Assembly: GCF_900290115.1 (NCBI RefSeq)
Contig: NZ_LT985750.1
Location: forward strand, 192,658 to 256,657
Reading direction: 5' to 3'
Length of the DNA: 64,000 nt
From: Alistipes sp. Marseille-P5061
Lineage (GTDB): Bacteria; Bacteroidota; Bacteroidia; Bacteroidales; Rikenellaceae
The position numbers were made by a program, and so were the translations under genes. The notes under the pieces are model-generated. The model searched no databases. It saw nothing but the letters and a program-made list of their open reading frames with translations, and was not told the DNA's origin. Below, in pieces: positions 1-7,229 of the stretch (position 1 is its first letter; the number at the start of each line of letters is the position of its first letter).

Positions 1-91
1 GCCGAAAATGGAGGGGAGGGAGGCGTGAAAATGGAAGAGCGGACGCAAAAATGCGGGGCCGCGGCACGGGCGGGCGTGGGGCACAAAAAAT

Positions 92-121
92 GGAAGGGCC
101 CGACCGCCGTCGGACCCTTCC
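92..121 (-). terminator. Rho-independent terminator (minus strand)
   Basis: A stem of about 12 bp (arms near 92-104 and 109-121, one mismatch) is followed on the minus strand by a run of six T (complement of the A run at 85-90). It would end minus-strand transcription, presumably that of the small membrane protein gene at 529-726, leaving a 3' untranslated stretch of about 400 bases. Confidence 0.6.
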
Positions 122-528
122 GGTGAACTTTTACTAGGTATGGTTAGAAAAAACAGGTTGTTACTCGATTTGCCCCTCCCCAGTTTGCCCCCGTGTCGCT
201 TATTCCCCGGGTGCCGCCCCTTTCCCGGTTTTGTACAGGCTCTTTTCTTGGGTTACTCCTGTGCCTCCCGGATTTCCCTTTGGCTCTTTCCGGATTCCCT
301 TCGTGGCCTTCGGGGTATTCTCCGGCTCTTTCCCGCGTTTTTCCGGCTTCCGGGACCTGCGGGCCCCATCGACCCTCACTTTCACCAACCGGGCCCCCTT
401 CGACCCTCATTCTCACAAACCCTTTCCGGGTTGGCGGCCTCCGGGCGGTCTTCTTCGGACGGCGGCTTCCGGTGCGGCCTTCTTCGGGCCGTCTCCTTCG
501 GACTGCGTCGGTCCCCGGTGCGGTGGGG
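122..528. other. GC-rich spacer without a supportable gene
   Basis: Several overlapping frames are open here, but none gives a protein with recognisable composition: they are Pro/Arg/Ser-rich in every frame, as expected from GC-rich sequence. Short phrases such as ttcggg and cgaccctca recur. I see no gene, RNA or promoter. Confidence 0.5.
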
Positions 529-726
529 CTATTGCCGGTCGTTCCCGGCCCGGCGTCGTGAGCCTCGGTCCGAGATGGCATTTCCTGCGGCCAGCATGCA
601 GAGCACGATGATGGAGAGGGTGTGGTTCGGCGCTTCGGGGAACATCAGCCGCGTGGCCACGTGGATGGCAAAGGCGGCAATGAGCAGGAAGAGCGAAACG
701 ATGCGGATTACTTTTTCGGGTTCCAT
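529..726 (-). CDS. Small membrane protein, 65 aa
   Basis: A 65-residue protein of unknown function, starting MEPEKVIRIV. Residues about 6-26 form one hydrophobic segment and about 36-52 a second, so it is probably a two-helix inner-membrane protein, followed by a basic tail (RGSRRRAGNDR). The start is chosen at the ATG complementary to 724-726 because a Bacteroidota promoter (752-781) lies just upstream; the longer open frame reaching 927 would run through that promoter. Nothing nearby suggests a partner. Small proteins of this layout are common in this phylum; I do not recognise a named family. Confidence 0.6.
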   Translation of the reverse strand: MEPEKVIRIVSLFLLIAAFAIHVATRLMFPEAPNHTLSIIVLCMLAAGNAISDRGSRRRAGNDRQ

Positions 727-751
727 GGTGTCGTGTCTGCTTTTGACATGA

Positions 752-781
752 CAAAGATACAAAGGAAATTCGAAAAACAAA
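752..781 (-). promoter_or_regulatory. Promoter of the small membrane protein gene
   Basis: On the minus strand TATCTTTG (complement of 752-759) matches the -7 consensus TAnnTTTG, and TTTG (complement of 778-781) lies 18 bases upstream as the -33 element. The surrounding bases are AT-rich, unlike the flanks. Confidence 0.7.
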
Positions 782-1404
782 TAAAATTTATTGTTTTTCG
801 ATAATTTTTTTTCGAAAAGCCCGCTGCTCCTCCCTTTTGACGGAGGCCAGGGTGTGGGCAGCGGCGGTCCTGGTTGCGACGAAGGCGTGCGGCCGGGGAG
901 GCTTTTGCGGCCGGATGGAAAGAGCAAGAGGCCGGGGGTGGCAGATGTTTGTGGTGGTTGCGGGTGGTTGCGGCTGGTGTGCCGGTCGCTGTGTCGAGAG
1001 ATTGCAGCCGCTGTGTCGGAAGGTCGAAGTTTCCCCTGAGACGCGTCTCCCGGCCCACTTTACGGAGGTCCGAAAGGGTAGCCGGGGGCAGGTAGGCAAT
1101 GCGGAAGATGGCCGGGGAGTTTGTCTGCCTCTGCCGGCCGGGAAAAAGCGAAGCGGCTCCGAGGGTCGCTTCACGTTCTGTTGTGTGGATTGTTGGTCGG
1201 ATTTTCCTGCCGGGGTGTATGGGACCTCCTTCGCAGCGGAACGTCTGCTTCCGGGTGTTGGCTTCGGGTGTCAATTCCGGAACCCGTCCCGGAACCGGCG
1301 GTTTCGCGGCTGGGTGGCGGCTTAGAGTGTTTACCTGGGGCCAGCTCCTTCCCGGTCGGGGCGTCCTCTGCTGCCCGTTTGCCGCCCCGGCTCCCCCCGG
1401 CCGC
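782..1404. other. GC-rich spacer without a supportable gene
   Basis: Over 600 bases between two minus-strand genes. All frames show low-complexity Gly/Arg/Pro-rich translations, with no start context, promoter or family resemblance. Motifs such as cggctggtg and ccggaacc recur in degenerate form. Nothing functional was seen. Confidence 0.45.
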
Positions 1405-2670
1405 TTAGTTTGCCGCCTCGGCGGACTGCTCCGCGGGGACGAACTTGTAGAGCTGGTCGCCGCGGTGGATGAGCTCCCCGGTCTTGATGGAGCAGAGTTC
1501 GCCCTGTCGGACCGACTCGGCGGGCTTGCCGTCGCGGTCGTGCAGCTCGTCGAGCCGCTGCTCGGCCACCCCCGTGGTGGCCCCCATGAAGAAAATCTCC
1601 TCGCCGCGGGCCAGCGGAGCCGCCTCGACCAGCACCTCGGCCACCGAAATCTTCTTGTAGAAGTTGACCACCTTGCCCACGTAGACCTTGCGCCGCGTGG
1701 CCGACGAGCCGTAGTTGCGGCTGTGCTCGGCGATGGGACGCCCGGCGTAGTAGCCCTCCCAGAAGCCGCGGTTGAAGACCGTGGCGAGCCGCTCCTTGAG
1801 CGAGGCGGCCAGCTCGGGGGTGTACTCGCCCGCCTCCATGGCACGCAGCGCCCGGTCGTAGCACTCCACCACGCGCTTGACATACTCGGCGCCGCGGGCG
1901 CGCCCCTCAATCTTGAGCACCCGCACGCCGGCCCCGACCATGCGGTCGAGGAAGTCAATCGTGCAGAGGTCCTTGGGCGAGAGGATGTAGCGGCCGTCGA
2001 TGTCGAGCGCCTGGCCCGTCTCCCGGTCGGTGATGGTGTACTTGCGGCGGCAAATCTGGCGGCAGGCCCCCCGGTTGGCCGAGCACGAGGTCTCGTGCAG
2101 GCTCAGGTAGCACTTGCCCGAGATGGCCATGCAGAGGGCTCCGTGGGCGAACATCTCGATTTCGACCAGCTCGCCCTTCGGGCCGCGGATGTCGTTCTCG
2201 ACGATTTGGCGGTGGATGGCGGCCACCTGTTCGAGCGAGAGCTCGCGGGCCAGCACCACCGTGTCGGCCCACTGGGCGAAGAAGCGGACCGCCTCGGAGT
2301 TCGAGATGTTGCTCTGGGTCGAGATGTGGACCTCGACCCCCACGCGCCGTGCGTAGAGGATTGCGGCGAAGTCGGTGGCGATGATGGCGTCGACCCCCTC
2401 GGCGCGGGCGCGGTCGATGACGGCGTGCACGTCGGCCATCTCATCCTCGTAGACCACCGTGTTGACCGTCAGGTAGGTCTTCACGCCGTGCTCGTGGGCC
2501 GTTTTGACGATGCGCCCCAGGTCGTCGAGCGTGAAGTTGGCTGCCGAGGCGGAGCGCATGTTGAGTTTTCCCACGCCGAAGTAGACCGAATCGGCCCCGG
2601 CGTGGATGGCGGCCATCAGCGACTCGTAGGAGCCGACCGGGGCCATGATTTCTATTTCGGAACGTTTCAT
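1405..2670 (-). CDS. Peptidase U32 family protein, TrhP/YegQ-like (tRNA hydroxylation)
   Basis: A 421-residue U32 family protein. Members once called collagenases are now known as iron-sulfur proteins that help hydroxylate RNA or ubiquinone; the closest group is TrhP (YegQ/YrrO), needed for 5-hydroxyuridine at tRNA position 34. The family signature EMFAHGALC...GKCYLS sits at residues 172-190. Cysteines C180, C187, C203 and C207 (with C196 between) are the likely [4Fe-4S] ligands. An N-terminal TIM-barrel-like half (MAPVGSYESLMAAIHAGADSVYFG) is typical. The length fits TrhP rather than the much longer RlhA. No signal peptide, so cytoplasmic. The exact RNA target is inferred from family, not shown. 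Confidence 0.85.
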   Translation of the reverse strand: MKRSEIEIMAPVGSYESLMAAIHAGADSVYFGVGKLNMRSASAANFTLDDLGRIVKTAHEHGVKTYLTVNTVVYEDEMADVHAVIDRARAEGVDAIIATDFAAILYARRVGVEVHISTQSNISNSEAVRFFAQWADTVVLARELSLEQVAAIHRQIVENDIRGPKGELVEIEMFAHGALCMAISGKCYLSLHETSCSANRGACRQICRRKYTITDRETGQALDIDGRYILSPKDLCTIDFLDRMVGAGVRVLKIEGRARGAEYVKRVVECYDRALRAMEAGEYTPELAASLKERLATVFNRGFWEGYYAGRPIAEHSRNYGSSATRRKVYVGKVVNFYKKISVAEVLVEAAPLARGEEIFFMGATTGVAEQRLDELHDRDGKPAESVRQGELCSIKTGELIHRGDQLYKFVPAEQSAEAAN

Positions 2671-2893
2671 CGTGTTGCTGTCGTTGTGTTTGGTTCGGGG
2701 AGCTTCCGGTTCGGGACGTCCCGACGCGGACTCCTGTTGTTCGGAGCGTGCCTCCGTGCCATCCCTGGCACCTTTCCGGCCCTCTTCGGCTGGGCTCGCT
2801 CGGACCTCTCCCCGGTTCTTCCCCGGCTGGCCTCTCCGGCCGGGTCCGCTCGAACCTCTCTCCGGTTCTCTCGGCCCTCCCCTCTTCGGCCGG

Positions 2894-3865
2894 CTACTTC
2901 TTGCGGCCCATCAGGCTCTCGGCGAATTCGCGCATGCGCTGTGTGCGTGAGGCGTCGACCGAAAGGGTGTCGAGCAGCGCGAGCGCCCGCTCGAACTTGA
3001 GCGAAATCTGCTGCTCGGTCAGCCGCGGCACGTCGAGCCGGTCGTAGACCTCCTTGACGCGGGCAATCTTCTCGGCATCGCTCAGCGAGGGGTCCTTGTA
3101 GGTCCGGCGGAGCGTCTCGCGCGTGGGCTCGTCGGCACGGCTCATCGCCGTAATCATCAGATAGGTCTGCTTCCCCTCGAGGATGTCGCCGCCGATGGCC
3201 TTGCCCAGCCGCTCGTCGCCGTAGCTGTCCAGCAGGTCGTCCTGCAGCTGGAAGGCGAGTCCCAGCTCGATGGCGAAGCGGTAGAGCGTGCGGCAGTCCT
3301 CCTTCGGTGCGCCGCCGAGGATGGCTCCGATGGTGACGGCACCGGCCAGCAGCACCGAGGTCTTGAGTTCAATCATGTGCATGTACTCCACCACCGAGAC
3401 CTTCTGCTTCTGCTCGAAGTCCATGTCGTACTGCTGCCCCTCGCAGACCTGGAGCGCCATGGTGTTGAAGACCTTCAGAATGCGGGGCAGCAGCTCCGCG
3501 GGGCACTGCGCCAGCATGCGGTAGGCGCAGATAATCATCGCGTCGCCCGAGAGGATGGCCACGTTCTGTCCCCACTTGGCGTAGACCGAGGGCTTGCCGC
3601 GCCGGACGGGGGCGTTGTCCATGATGTCGTCGTGCAGCAGCGTGAAGTTGTGGAAAATCTCGACGGCGGCCGCAGCCGGAAGCGCCTGCGCCGTTTCGGA
3701 GGAGAACATGCCGCAGGCGAGCATCAGCAGCATCGGGCGGAGCCGTTTGCCGCCGCCCGCCAGCGAGTAGCCGATGGGGGCGTAGAGTTTTTCGGGCTCG
3801 GAGGCGAAATCGGTCTGAGCCAGATAGTTTTCGATGGTCGAAAGCAGCTGTTCGTTCGCAAGCAT
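2894..3865 (-). CDS. Polyprenyl (trans-isoprenyl) diphosphate synthase
   Basis: A 323-residue trans-isoprenyl diphosphate synthase, condensing isopentenyl diphosphate with an allylic diphosphate for quinone side chains or other isoprenoids. Visible motifs: GGGKRLRP at 37-44, first Asp-rich motif DDIMD at 79-83, and second Asp-rich motif DDLLD at 209-213 within GLAFQLQDDLLDSYGD. The length is normal. Product chain length cannot be told with confidence; residues before the first motif (FHNFTLLHDD) suggest a medium or long product. It needs precursor from the MEP pathway, whose ispG lies at 10352-11842. The start follows an AT-rich promoter-like stretch near 3886-3893. Confidence 0.9.
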   Translation of the reverse strand: MLANEQLLSTIENYLAQTDFASEPEKLYAPIGYSLAGGGKRLRPMLLMLACGMFSSETAQALPAAAAVEIFHNFTLLHDDIMDNAPVRRGKPSVYAKWGQNVAILSGDAMIICAYRMLAQCPAELLPRILKVFNTMALQVCEGQQYDMDFEQKQKVSVVEYMHMIELKTSVLLAGAVTIGAILGGAPKEDCRTLYRFAIELGLAFQLQDDLLDSYGDERLGKAIGGDILEGKQTYLMITAMSRADEPTRETLRRTYKDPSLSDAEKIARVKEVYDRLDVPRLTEQQISLKFERALALLDTLSVDASRTQRMREFAESLMGRKK

Positions 3866-3885
3866 GGGAGTAAGACTTTAGGATA

Positions 3886-3893
3886 CAAAATTA
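3886..3893 (-). promoter_or_regulatory. Probable -7 box for polyprenyl synthase gene
   Basis: The minus strand reads TAATTTTG (a TAnnTTTG match) about 20 bases before the start codon. No clear -33 element was found. It is back-to-back with the promoter for the sugar kinase gene. Confidence 0.45.
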
Positions 3894-3913
3894 CCCCAAA
3901 AGTAGGAAAAAAC

Positions 3914-3944
3914 TTTGGAGTGGGCGAATTTTATTTTAACTTTG
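3914..3944 (+). promoter_or_regulatory. Consensus promoter of the ROK kinase gene
   Basis: TTTG at 3914-3917, then 19 bases, then TAACTTTG at 3937-3944: an exact match to TTTG-N19-TAnnTTTG. The predicted transcript starts about 30 bases before the start codon at 3978. Confidence 0.85.
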
Positions 3945-3977
3945 ACCTAATAAAAATTCATTAAAAAAGATCAATCC

Positions 3978-4982
3978 ATGAAAAAGTTAGTAATCGGTGT
4001 AGATATCGGCGGAATCAATACGGCATTCGGACTGGTGGACGAAAACGGCGACCTCTACGCCGAATCGGTCATCTCAACCAAGAAGTACCCCTATTTCGAC
4101 GACTACAAGGCCTACGTGGCCGACCTGTGCGACGCTATGCACGCCATGGCCGACAGCCTCTCGTTCGACTACGAGCTGGCGGGTATCGGCATCGGCGCCC
4201 CCAACGCCAACTACCACAAGGGGACCATCGAGACGCCGGCCAACCTTTGGAAGTTCCGCGAGGATGAGCCCAATCCCGACGAGTCGCGCCGCATCTTCCT
4301 GCTTGTCGAGGACATCGCGCGCTGCTTCGGCGGCGTGAAGACGCTCATGACCAACGACGCCAACGCGGCGACCATCGGCGAGATGGTCTACGGCAACGCC
4401 AAGGGGATGCGCGATTTCATCATGGTGACGCTGGGCACGGGTCTGGGTTCGGGTTTCGTGGCCAACGGCGAGATGATTTACGGCAGCGACGGCTTTGCGG
4501 GCGAGTTCGGCCACATCATCGTCGAGCGCAACGGCCGCCAGTGCGGCTGCGGACGTCGGGGCTGTCTGGAGACCTACGTCTCGGCCACGGGCATCAAGCG
4601 CACGGCCTTCGAGCTGATGGCGACGATGACCGCACCGAGCAAACTGCGCGACATCGCCTTTGCCGATTTCGACGCCTCGATGATTTCGGCCGCCGCCGCG
4701 CAGGGTGACCCCGTGGCGCTCGAGGCCTTCCGTGTGACGGGCGAGATGCTGGGCCGGGCGCTGGCCGACATTGTGGCCATCACCTCTCCCGAGGCCATCT
4801 TCCTCTTCGGCGGACTGTCGAAGGCGGGCAAGCTGCTCTTCGAGCCGACGCAGTGGTACATGGAGGAGAACATGCTCTCGATGTTCAAGAACAAGGTGAA
4901 GCTGCTGCCCAGCGGCATCCAGGGCAAGAACGCCGCCATCCTCGGCTCCTCGGCTCTGATTTGGCAGAGCATGCAGCAGTGA
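3978..4982 (+). CDS. ROK family sugar kinase (glucokinase-like)
   Basis: A 334-residue ROK family protein, most likely a cytoplasmic ATP-dependent glucokinase. N-terminal phosphate-binding loop GVDIGGINTAFG (residues 7-18); probable catalytic base D127 in TNDANAA; glycine loop GTGLGSGF about 153-160; ROK motif with E176 and H179 (EFGH); zinc site C189, C191 and C196 in QCGCGRRGCLE. There is no N-terminal DNA-binding domain, so it is a kinase rather than an NagC/XylR-type repressor. Single gene with its own consensus promoter and terminator (5001-5043). Substrate could be glucose or another hexose or amino sugar. Confidence 0.9.
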   Translation: MKKLVIGVDIGGINTAFGLVDENGDLYAESVISTKKYPYFDDYKAYVADLCDAMHAMADSLSFDYELAGIGIGAPNANYHKGTIETPANLWKFREDEPNPDESRRIFLLVEDIARCFGGVKTLMTNDANAATIGEMVYGNAKGMRDFIMVTLGTGLGSGFVANGEMIYGSDGFAGEFGHIIVERNGRQCGCGRRGCLETYVSATGIKRTAFELMATMTAPSKLRDIAFADFDASMISAAAAQGDPVALEAFRVTGEMLGRALADIVAITSPEAIFLFGGLSKAGKLLFEPTQWYMEENMLSMFKNKVKLLPSGIQGKNAAILGSSALIWQSMQQ

Positions 4983-5000
4983 GGCAGATACGCTCTGTTG

Positions 5001-5043
5001 AAGCGCACCTCCGTGCGGAACAGGCCGCGCGGAGGTGCGCTTT
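5001..5043 (+). terminator. Terminator of the ROK kinase gene
   Basis: A long near-perfect hairpin begins about 18 bases after the stop codon: arms 5001-5018 and 5024-5043 read AAGCGCACCTCCG / CGGAGGTGCGCTT. The T run is short (TTT). Confidence 0.7.
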
Positions 5044-5094
5044 GCGTTGAGGCCCGTCTGGCGTTGAGGTGCGTCCCGCGTTGAGGCTCGCCCC
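5044..5094. repeat. 17-bp degenerate tandem repeat, three copies
   Basis: The phrase gcgttgagg starts at 5044, 5061 and 5078, an exact 17-base period with diverged spacers; a fourth, weaker copy (acgttgaga) follows near 5111. It lies between the two terminators and codes for nothing visible. Confidence 0.6.
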
Positions 5095-5182
5095 TCCCAA
5101 GGCGGGCTCTACGTTGAGAGCCTCCCCCGAGCTGCGGGTCGAACGAACCGAAGAGAGCAGTCGGAGCAAACCGGGAACCACG

Positions 5183-5223
5183 AAAAGAGCGGACCCGCCC
5201 CCATCGGGCGGGTCCGCTCTTTT
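5183..5223. terminator. Bidirectional terminator
   Basis: A perfect stem with arms 5183-5200 and 5206-5223 (AAAAGAGCGGACCCGCCC and its complement) and a 5-base loop, with T runs on both strands. It can end the rightward transcript from the kinase side and the leftward transcript of the gene at 5373-6314. Confidence 0.85.
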
Positions 5224-5372
5224 TCTTTCCGTTGTACCGGCCTCTATCGGCTTTCGGCTCGTTGTGTCGGCTGCATTGCCACTTGGGGCTTCATTGCCGG
5301 TGTATTCTTCCGGTCTTTGAGCCCTCCGGCTTGCGGCTGCCTTCCCGGCTACCTTCCCGCCGGAGCGGGGGA

Positions 5373-6314
5373 TTAGCGCATGGCGATTTCGGCCGAGCCA
5401 ATCATGTAGCCGTCGCAGTAGAGCTGCACGAGGTAGGTGCCCGCCGCGAAGCCCGAACTGTCGAAGTAGATGCCCACCTCGAGGTCCTGGTTCTGGTAGT
5501 CGACCTCACGCATGGCCGAGTAGCTCAGCCGCTCGCCCTCGTACTCGAAGGTCGGCATCGCCTCGGTGGTCAGCACATAGCCGTCGGGCGAGGTGAGGCG
5601 CATGTAGACGGCCTTGTTGCCGGGTGTGGTCAGCTCGTTGGCCGTCAGCACGAAGTCCACGCGCACGCGCTCGGCGTTGCGGATGCGCGAAACCTCCTTG
5701 TTGCGGGCGTTGAGCCCCGTGAGGCGGATGCCGCGCGCCTTGATGACGGCACCGGCGCGCACCTTGTTGTCGAGCTCGGCGGCCTTCTCCTCGGCCATCT
5801 CGGCCCGCAGCGTGGCCGACGAAATCTCCTTGCGGTAGGAGATGTTCTCGGTGATGAGCTTCTGGTTGAGCGAGTTGAGCGAGTCTATCTGGTGCAGGTA
5901 GCCGCGCATGACCGTACGCAGCGTCCCCACCTCCTTCTCATACTGCTTGATTTTGGCCAGGCTCCAGCGGCGCTCCTTGCGCAGCTGGTTCATCAGCGAA
6001 TCGGCGCGGCCCCGCTCGATGTCGAGGCTGGCCGAGATGGAGTCGTTGGCCACGTGCAGGTTGTCGTAATCCTCCATCAGACGGCCCAGGTCGTTCTGAA
6101 TCGAGTCGCGGTCGGCGCGCAGCAGCTCGTTGTCGAGCATCTGCTGGCGGTGGATGCCGAAGTAGAGCGCCGAGATGGCGACCAGAATCACCGAGAGGAT
6201 GATGATGACAATCCGATAGCCGCGGATGGACTTTCCGGAGTCGGGCCGGGGCGTGTAGTCCTCCTCGAACTCCGTGTTGTCGTAGTTATCGTACTCCTGT
6301 CTGTTCTCTTCCAT
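5373..6314 (-). CDS. Membrane-anchored coiled-coil protein of unknown function
   Basis: A 313-residue protein. An acidic N-terminal tail (about 1-31), one transmembrane helix (about 32-53, GYRIVIIILSVILVAISALY), a long coiled coil (about 55-190, heptad-like with many Leu, Glu and Arg), and a C-terminal beta-rich domain (about 195-313, with VDFVLTANELTTPGNKAVYMRL). The layout suggests an inner-membrane anchor with a periplasmic coiled coil and sensing or binding domain. It resembles conserved Bacteroidota hypothetical proteins; no named family recognised. Followed on the same strand, upstream in coordinates, by an independent promoter (6344-6351), so probably transcribed alone. Confidence 0.75.
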   Translation of the reverse strand: MEENRQEYDNYDNTEFEEDYTPRPDSGKSIRGYRIVIIILSVILVAISALYFGIHRQQMLDNELLRADRDSIQNDLGRLMEDYDNLHVANDSISASLDIERGRADSLMNQLRKERRWSLAKIKQYEKEVGTLRTVMRGYLHQIDSLNSLNQKLITENISYRKEISSATLRAEMAEEKAAELDNKVRAGAVIKARGIRLTGLNARNKEVSRIRNAERVRVDFVLTANELTTPGNKAVYMRLTSPDGYVLTTEAMPTFEYEGERLSYSAMREVDYQNQDLEVGIYFDSSGFAAGTYLVQLYCDGYMIGSAEIAMR

Positions 6315-6343
6315 GGTGTTGGTGTGTGGGTTTGATTTTTCTG

Positions 6344-6351
6344 CAAAGATA
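6344..6351 (-). promoter_or_regulatory. -7 box for the coiled-coil membrane protein gene
   Basis: TATCTTTG on the minus strand, about 30 bases before the start codon at 6314. No clear -33 match. Confidence 0.6.
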
Positions 6352-6392
6352 CGTTTTTTGGCGAATTATCCTAACGCCGAATCTGCGGCCCG

Positions 6393-7199
6393 CTATTTTA
6401 TCCGGCTTTTGAGCGGATATTTGAGCCCCTTGTAGCCCGAAAGGTAGGCGTTGATGCTGCCGATGCGCACGGGCGACTCGAGGTAGAGCGGGATTTTGTT
6501 CTCGTCGTCCGAAATCCAGATGGTGAAGACCGTGCCGTCGGTGAACGAGAACCCCTCGGAGGTGCCCAGCTGGCAGTCGAACTTCAGCGTGCGAAAGCGC
6601 CCCAGGTTGCGGATTTTCTTCTCCTCGCGCCCCAGGAAGCGGAAGTGGAGGTGGCGGACGGTGTCCTGCAGCACCATCTGCAGCGTGCGGGGCTCCCCGG
6701 CTCGGAACTGTTCGGCCTCGGCCGAGCGGAGGCTGAAGAAGAGCGAGATGGCATCCATGCTCTCGCGCGTGAGCGGGAGCTCCTTTTCGCGGACGGGGCG
6801 CTGGCGGCTCTGCCAGCGGGTGTGGACGCGCATCTGCTCCCAGTCGTAGCGGTAGGTGCTGCGGAAGGTGTAGTCGCCCTCGTGCAGGTCGCTGCGGAAG
6901 TGTACCGGGCGCAGCGAGTCGGGGTCGACGTGGACCGTGTAGATGTCGACCAGATTGAAGAACCACCGGTAGGTGGGCAGCGTGCGCCCCTCGCCGATGA
7001 CCTTGTAGCAGGGCTTCCCTTCGAACTCCTCCTCGGAGGTGGCAATCTGCACGGCGCCGATTTCGGTGTTGGGGAACATCTTGGCGCGGTAGCTGACGCG
7101 GTAGTCGAGCACCTCGCCGGGGTGGTAGAGCTGGGCGGCAAGGGGCGCGGCAAGCAGCAGCAGGAGCGCCGTGAGCAGCGTTTTGGTACGGGTCATCAT
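6393..7199 (-). CDS. DUF3108 domain protein, exported
   Basis: A 268-residue protein with a signal peptide (MMTRTKTLLTALLLLLAAPLAAQ, about 1-23) and a DUF3108-type body: GEVLDYRVSYRAKMFPNTEIGAVQI near the mature N-terminus, then YKVIGEGRTLPTYRWFF and ending YLSGYKGLKYPLK. Proteins of this family are periplasmic or outer-membrane associated in Bacteroidota; their role is unknown. The lack of a lipobox cysteine suggests a soluble periplasmic protein. The stop codon lies close to the promoter of the downstream gene at 5373-6314 and the start lies about 30 bases beyond the recG stop codon, so it could be co-transcribed with recG. Confidence 0.75.
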   Translation of the reverse strand: MMTRTKTLLTALLLLLAAPLAAQLYHPGEVLDYRVSYRAKMFPNTEIGAVQIATSEEEFEGKPCYKVIGEGRTLPTYRWFFNLVDIYTVHVDPDSLRPVHFRSDLHEGDYTFRSTYRYDWEQMRVHTRWQSRQRPVREKELPLTRESMDAISLFFSLRSAEAEQFRAGEPRTLQMVLQDTVRHLHFRFLGREEKKIRNLGRFRTLKFDCQLGTSEGFSFTDGTVFTIWISDDENKIPLYLESPVRIGSINAYLSGYKGLKYPLKSRIK

Positions 7200-7229
7200 G
7201 ATGAGAAAACGGTTCTTGGTGGTAAATTA